Positions 5,876 through 7,188 of a stretch of DNA of 7,188 bases are shown here, piece after piece. The notes below the pieces were generated by a model that did no database searches, was not told the origin of the DNA, and worked only from the letters and a program-made list of their open reading frames with translations. Numbering within the stretch: the stretch's first letter is position 1; each line of letters starts with the position of its first letter. This DNA is from Actinomycetota bacterium (lineage in GTDB: Bacteria; Actinomycetota; Actinomycetes; Streptosporangiales; Streptosporangiaceae): positions 1 through 7,188 of the forward strand of contig DPMS01000780.1 of NCBI GenBank assembly GCA_003541285.1. Direction: 5' to 3'. Made by a program: the position numbers and the translations under genes.

Positions 5876-6406
5876 ATTGGACCCACCTTTCTCCCCGGCG
5901 GCGGCTTCTTCCGGGGTCCGCTCTTCCTGCCAGGCGGACCATGGATCCCCGATGCGAGCTTTGTCCTCGGCTGGTACTGGCTGGAGGCGCTCGTTGGCGG
6001 CTACCTGCTGACGCTGGCGTGGTACCGCCGGCAGGCGCGCAAGAGGGGCACCAGTATCCCTGGACGCGGTTTCCAGATCGCCGGGGCCGTGCTCGTCACA
6101 GCCGGGCTGGCGCTGCCGCTGCTGTGGGTGACGCTGTCTGGCTTCTGGGAGCCGACGCTGCTGGCCGCACTCTGGATGCAGGGCACGGTCGAGTTCATCG
6201 TCATCGCCGTGGGCCTGTGGCTGTTCACCAGTCACGAGCAAAGCCGCAGCCTGGTCATCATCGCGCTCGTCTACACGGTGACCGCCTTGCAGGCCAATGT
6301 GTGGCAGCCAGCGGCCCTGCTGCCGATCGTGCTGCTGCCAGGGGCCGTGCTGCTCCTGTCCGGCATTGGCGCCCTGGTCGTGCGGCGCAGAACGCGGCCA
6401 GCCTGA
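5876..6406 (+). CDS. Small polytopic membrane protein of unknown family (start unresolved)
   Basis: I do not recognise this gene. The frame encodes about 176 residues from 5876, with five likely membrane helices near 29-50, 66-87, 96-117, 124-141 and 147-169. Basic loops RRQARKRG after helix 1 and RRRTRP at the C-terminus suggest both ends of that pattern face the cytoplasm. Trp and Tyr cluster at GWYWLEALVGGYLL. The hydrophobic layout and high GC at third positions argue that it is real. The start is a puzzle: between 5783 and 6088 the frame has no ATG, GTG or TTG. Options are ATT 5876, CTG 5927 (GGGG 10 bases upstream), ATG 5780 inside tetR, or GTG 6089, which would cut off helix 1. Residues 2-9 and 14-21 repeat the pattern GP-x-FLPGG. 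It might be an accessory to the locus, but nothing shows this. Confidence 0.6.
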   Translation: MGPTFLPGGGFFRGPLFLPGGPWIPDASFVLGWYWLEALVGGYLLTLAWYRRQARKRGTSIPGRGFQIAGAVLVTAGLALPLLWVTLSGFWEPTLLAALWMQGTVEFIVIAVGLWLFTSHEQSRSLVIIALVYTVTALQANVWQPAALLPIVLLPGAVLLLSGIGALVVRRRTRPA

Positions 6407-6407
6407 C

Positions 6408-6433
6408 GGCCGGCGCTGGCTCTCCTGCCGGCC
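6408..6433 (+). terminator. Hairpin directly after the membrane-protein stop (candidate terminator)
   Basis: GGCCGGC (6408-6414) and GCCGGCC (6427-6433) form a perfect 7-bp GC stem with a 12-base loop, beginning two bases after the TGA. No T-run follows, as is common for actinobacterial terminators. Position between a stop codon and a separate promoter-like element supports termination. Confidence 0.45.
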
Positions 6434-6446
6434 ACTGCTCAGCACG

Positions 6447-6452
6447 TATTGT
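6447..6452 (+). promoter_or_regulatory. Candidate -10 for a leaderless ligase transcript
   Basis: TATTGT (fits TAnnnT) ends exactly 7 bases before the ATG at 6460. That spacing puts the transcription start at or next to the A of the start codon, as in leaderless actinobacterial genes. No Shine-Dalgarno sequence is present before this ATG, which agrees with the idea. No clear -35 is seen. Confidence 0.45.
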
Positions 6453-6459
6453 CTTAGCC

Positions 6460-7188
6460 ATGGCTGACGGGATCGCGCCGTCCCGCACGATCCCGGAGCT
6501 GCTGACCGACGCGGCCGGCCGGGATGGCGACGGCATCTGGATACGCACCGACGACGGCTCGCTGACGTTCGGTGGCGCATTGGCGCAGGTGGCGGCGACG
6601 GCAGAAGCGCTGCGCGCGATTGGGGTGCGGCACGGCGACCTGGTGATGACCACTGCCCGCACCAGCCCGCCGTACCTGATCTGCTGGCTCGCACTGGCGT
6701 GTCTCGGCGCGGTCACCGTGCCGGTCAACCCCCGCAGCGCGCCCGCCGAGCTCGCCGGGCTGGTCCACCAGACCCGGCCGCGGGCGCTGATCACCGATAT
6801 CGGCCTCGCCTCGCTGGTCGAGGAGGCGAAGGTCGCCGGCCTGCCCGGACTGGGGGTGCTCGACGCCGACGACCTCACCCGGGGCTGGGCGAGCTCACTG
6901 GGCGATGGCCAGGCAGGCACCGGGCGGCCTGGGGCTGGGCGGCCGGCGGATGGCGGGCGGCTGCCGGATGCCGGAGTGAGGCCGGGCGACCTGGCGGTCC
7001 TCATCCCGACTTCCGGCACCACCGGCAGGTCCAAGCTCGTCATGCAGACTCACCGGGCCTACGTCCTGGCGGGAGAGGGCTTCCCGTACTGGATGGGCCT
7101 GACCGCTGACGACCGGCTGATGACCTCGCTGCCGCTGTTCCACATCAACGCCCCCGCCTACTCGGTGATGGGCTCGCTCGCCTGCGGG
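6460..7188 (+). CDS. AMP-forming acyl-CoA synthetase/ligase (N-terminal part, cut by window end)
   Basis: Members of this ANL superfamily adenylate a carboxylic acid with ATP and then form its CoA thioester in the cytoplasm. The window shows the first 243 residues of what is usually a 500-550 residue enzyme. Visible hallmarks are SLTFGGALAQVAATAEALRA (34-53), GVRHGDLVM (55-63), the hydrophobic segment ending GAVTVPVNPRSAP (83-95), the ATP-binding P-loop TSGTTGRSK (184-192) with TH at 197-198, and LPLFHINA (224-231). The P-loop normally reads SGTTGxPKG; here Ser191 replaces Pro and Leu193 replaces Gly. A Gly-rich repetitive stretch at 148-172 lies just before the P-loop. ATG 6460 is chosen because the family N-terminus follows it directly and a -10-like hexamer is placed for leaderless initiation. 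Substrate cannot be told without the C-terminal part. Confidence 0.88.
   Translation, partial: MADGIAPSRTIPELLTDAAGRDGDGIWIRTDDGSLTFGGALAQVAATAEALRAIGVRHGDLVMTTARTSPPYLICWLALACLGAVTVPVNPRSAPAELAGLVHQTRPRALITDIGLASLVEEAKVAGLPGLGVLDADDLTRGWASSLGDGQAGTGRPGAGRPADGGRLPDAGVRPGDLAVLIPTSGTTGRSKLVMQTHRAYVLAGEGFPYWMGLTADDRLMTSLPLFHINAPAYSVMGSLACG
6922..6969 (+). repeat. Short imperfect GGGCGGC repeats inside the ligase gene
   Basis: GGGCGGCC occurs at 6922-6929 and again at 6937-6944, with GGGCGGC at 6955-6961. They encode the periodic linker GRPGA-GRPAD-GGRLPD before the ligase P-loop. The spacings are multiples of three (15 and 18 bases), so the frame is kept. Confidence 0.5.

Noticed and set aside
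5941..6005. ATG at 5941 as the missing start of the membrane protein
   Set aside because: It is in a different frame; using it would need a frameshift, and no slippery site or homology evidence is visible.
5729..6694. Minus-strand open frame of 321 codons opposite the membrane protein and ligase start
   Set aside because: It spans two separate + strand genes and a spacer, and is Arg/Gln/Ser-rich low complexity.

Overview
The window looks like chromosomal DNA from a high-GC actinobacterium. Codon third positions are almost all G or C, GTG starts are used alongside ATG, intercistronic gaps are tiny, and the proteins read like Streptomyces/Streptosporangiales-type families. No species can be named from the sequence. 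All convincing genes are on the + strand; the long minus-strand reading frames are the usual GC-rich shadows.

Positions 149-5034 hold a complete five-gene ABC importer of the branched-chain amino acid / hydrophobic amino acid uptake (HAAT) type, in the order ATPase (LivG-like), ATPase (LivF-like), permease (LivH-like), permease (LivM-like), lipoprotein binding protein (LivK-like). Gaps run from a 20-base overlap to 21 bases, so the genes very probably form one translationally coupled operon. Family membership is secure. The substrate is not: HAAT systems also carry amides, urea, aromatic acids and other carboxylates. The region before the first gene carries two related TGAA-N6-TTCA dyads, one upstream and one over the start codon.

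Positions 5035-5223 form a 189-base spacer rich in symmetry: a perfect 14-base palindrome overlapping the livK stop, a TATCAT -10-like hexamer, and three stem-loops, the strongest with 11 paired bases. It precedes a TetR-family regulator (5224-5841 by the preferred start). A small five-helix membrane protein of unrecognised family follows (about 5876-6406) and has no ordinary start codon where its coding signal begins. After a hairpin and a probable leaderless promoter, an AMP-forming acyl-CoA synthetase/ligase starts at 6460 and runs off the right edge.

The simplest reading is a small-molecule uptake locus: the ABC system imports a carboxylate or amino-acid-like compound, TetR senses it or its CoA ester, and the ligase activates it. 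The coupling of transporter, regulator and ligase is inferred from position only. I found no RNA gene, CRISPR array, insertion sequence or phage element. Nothing here clearly amounts to a new biological system; the items most worth following are the regulatory symmetry, the start-less membrane protein and the unassigned substrate.
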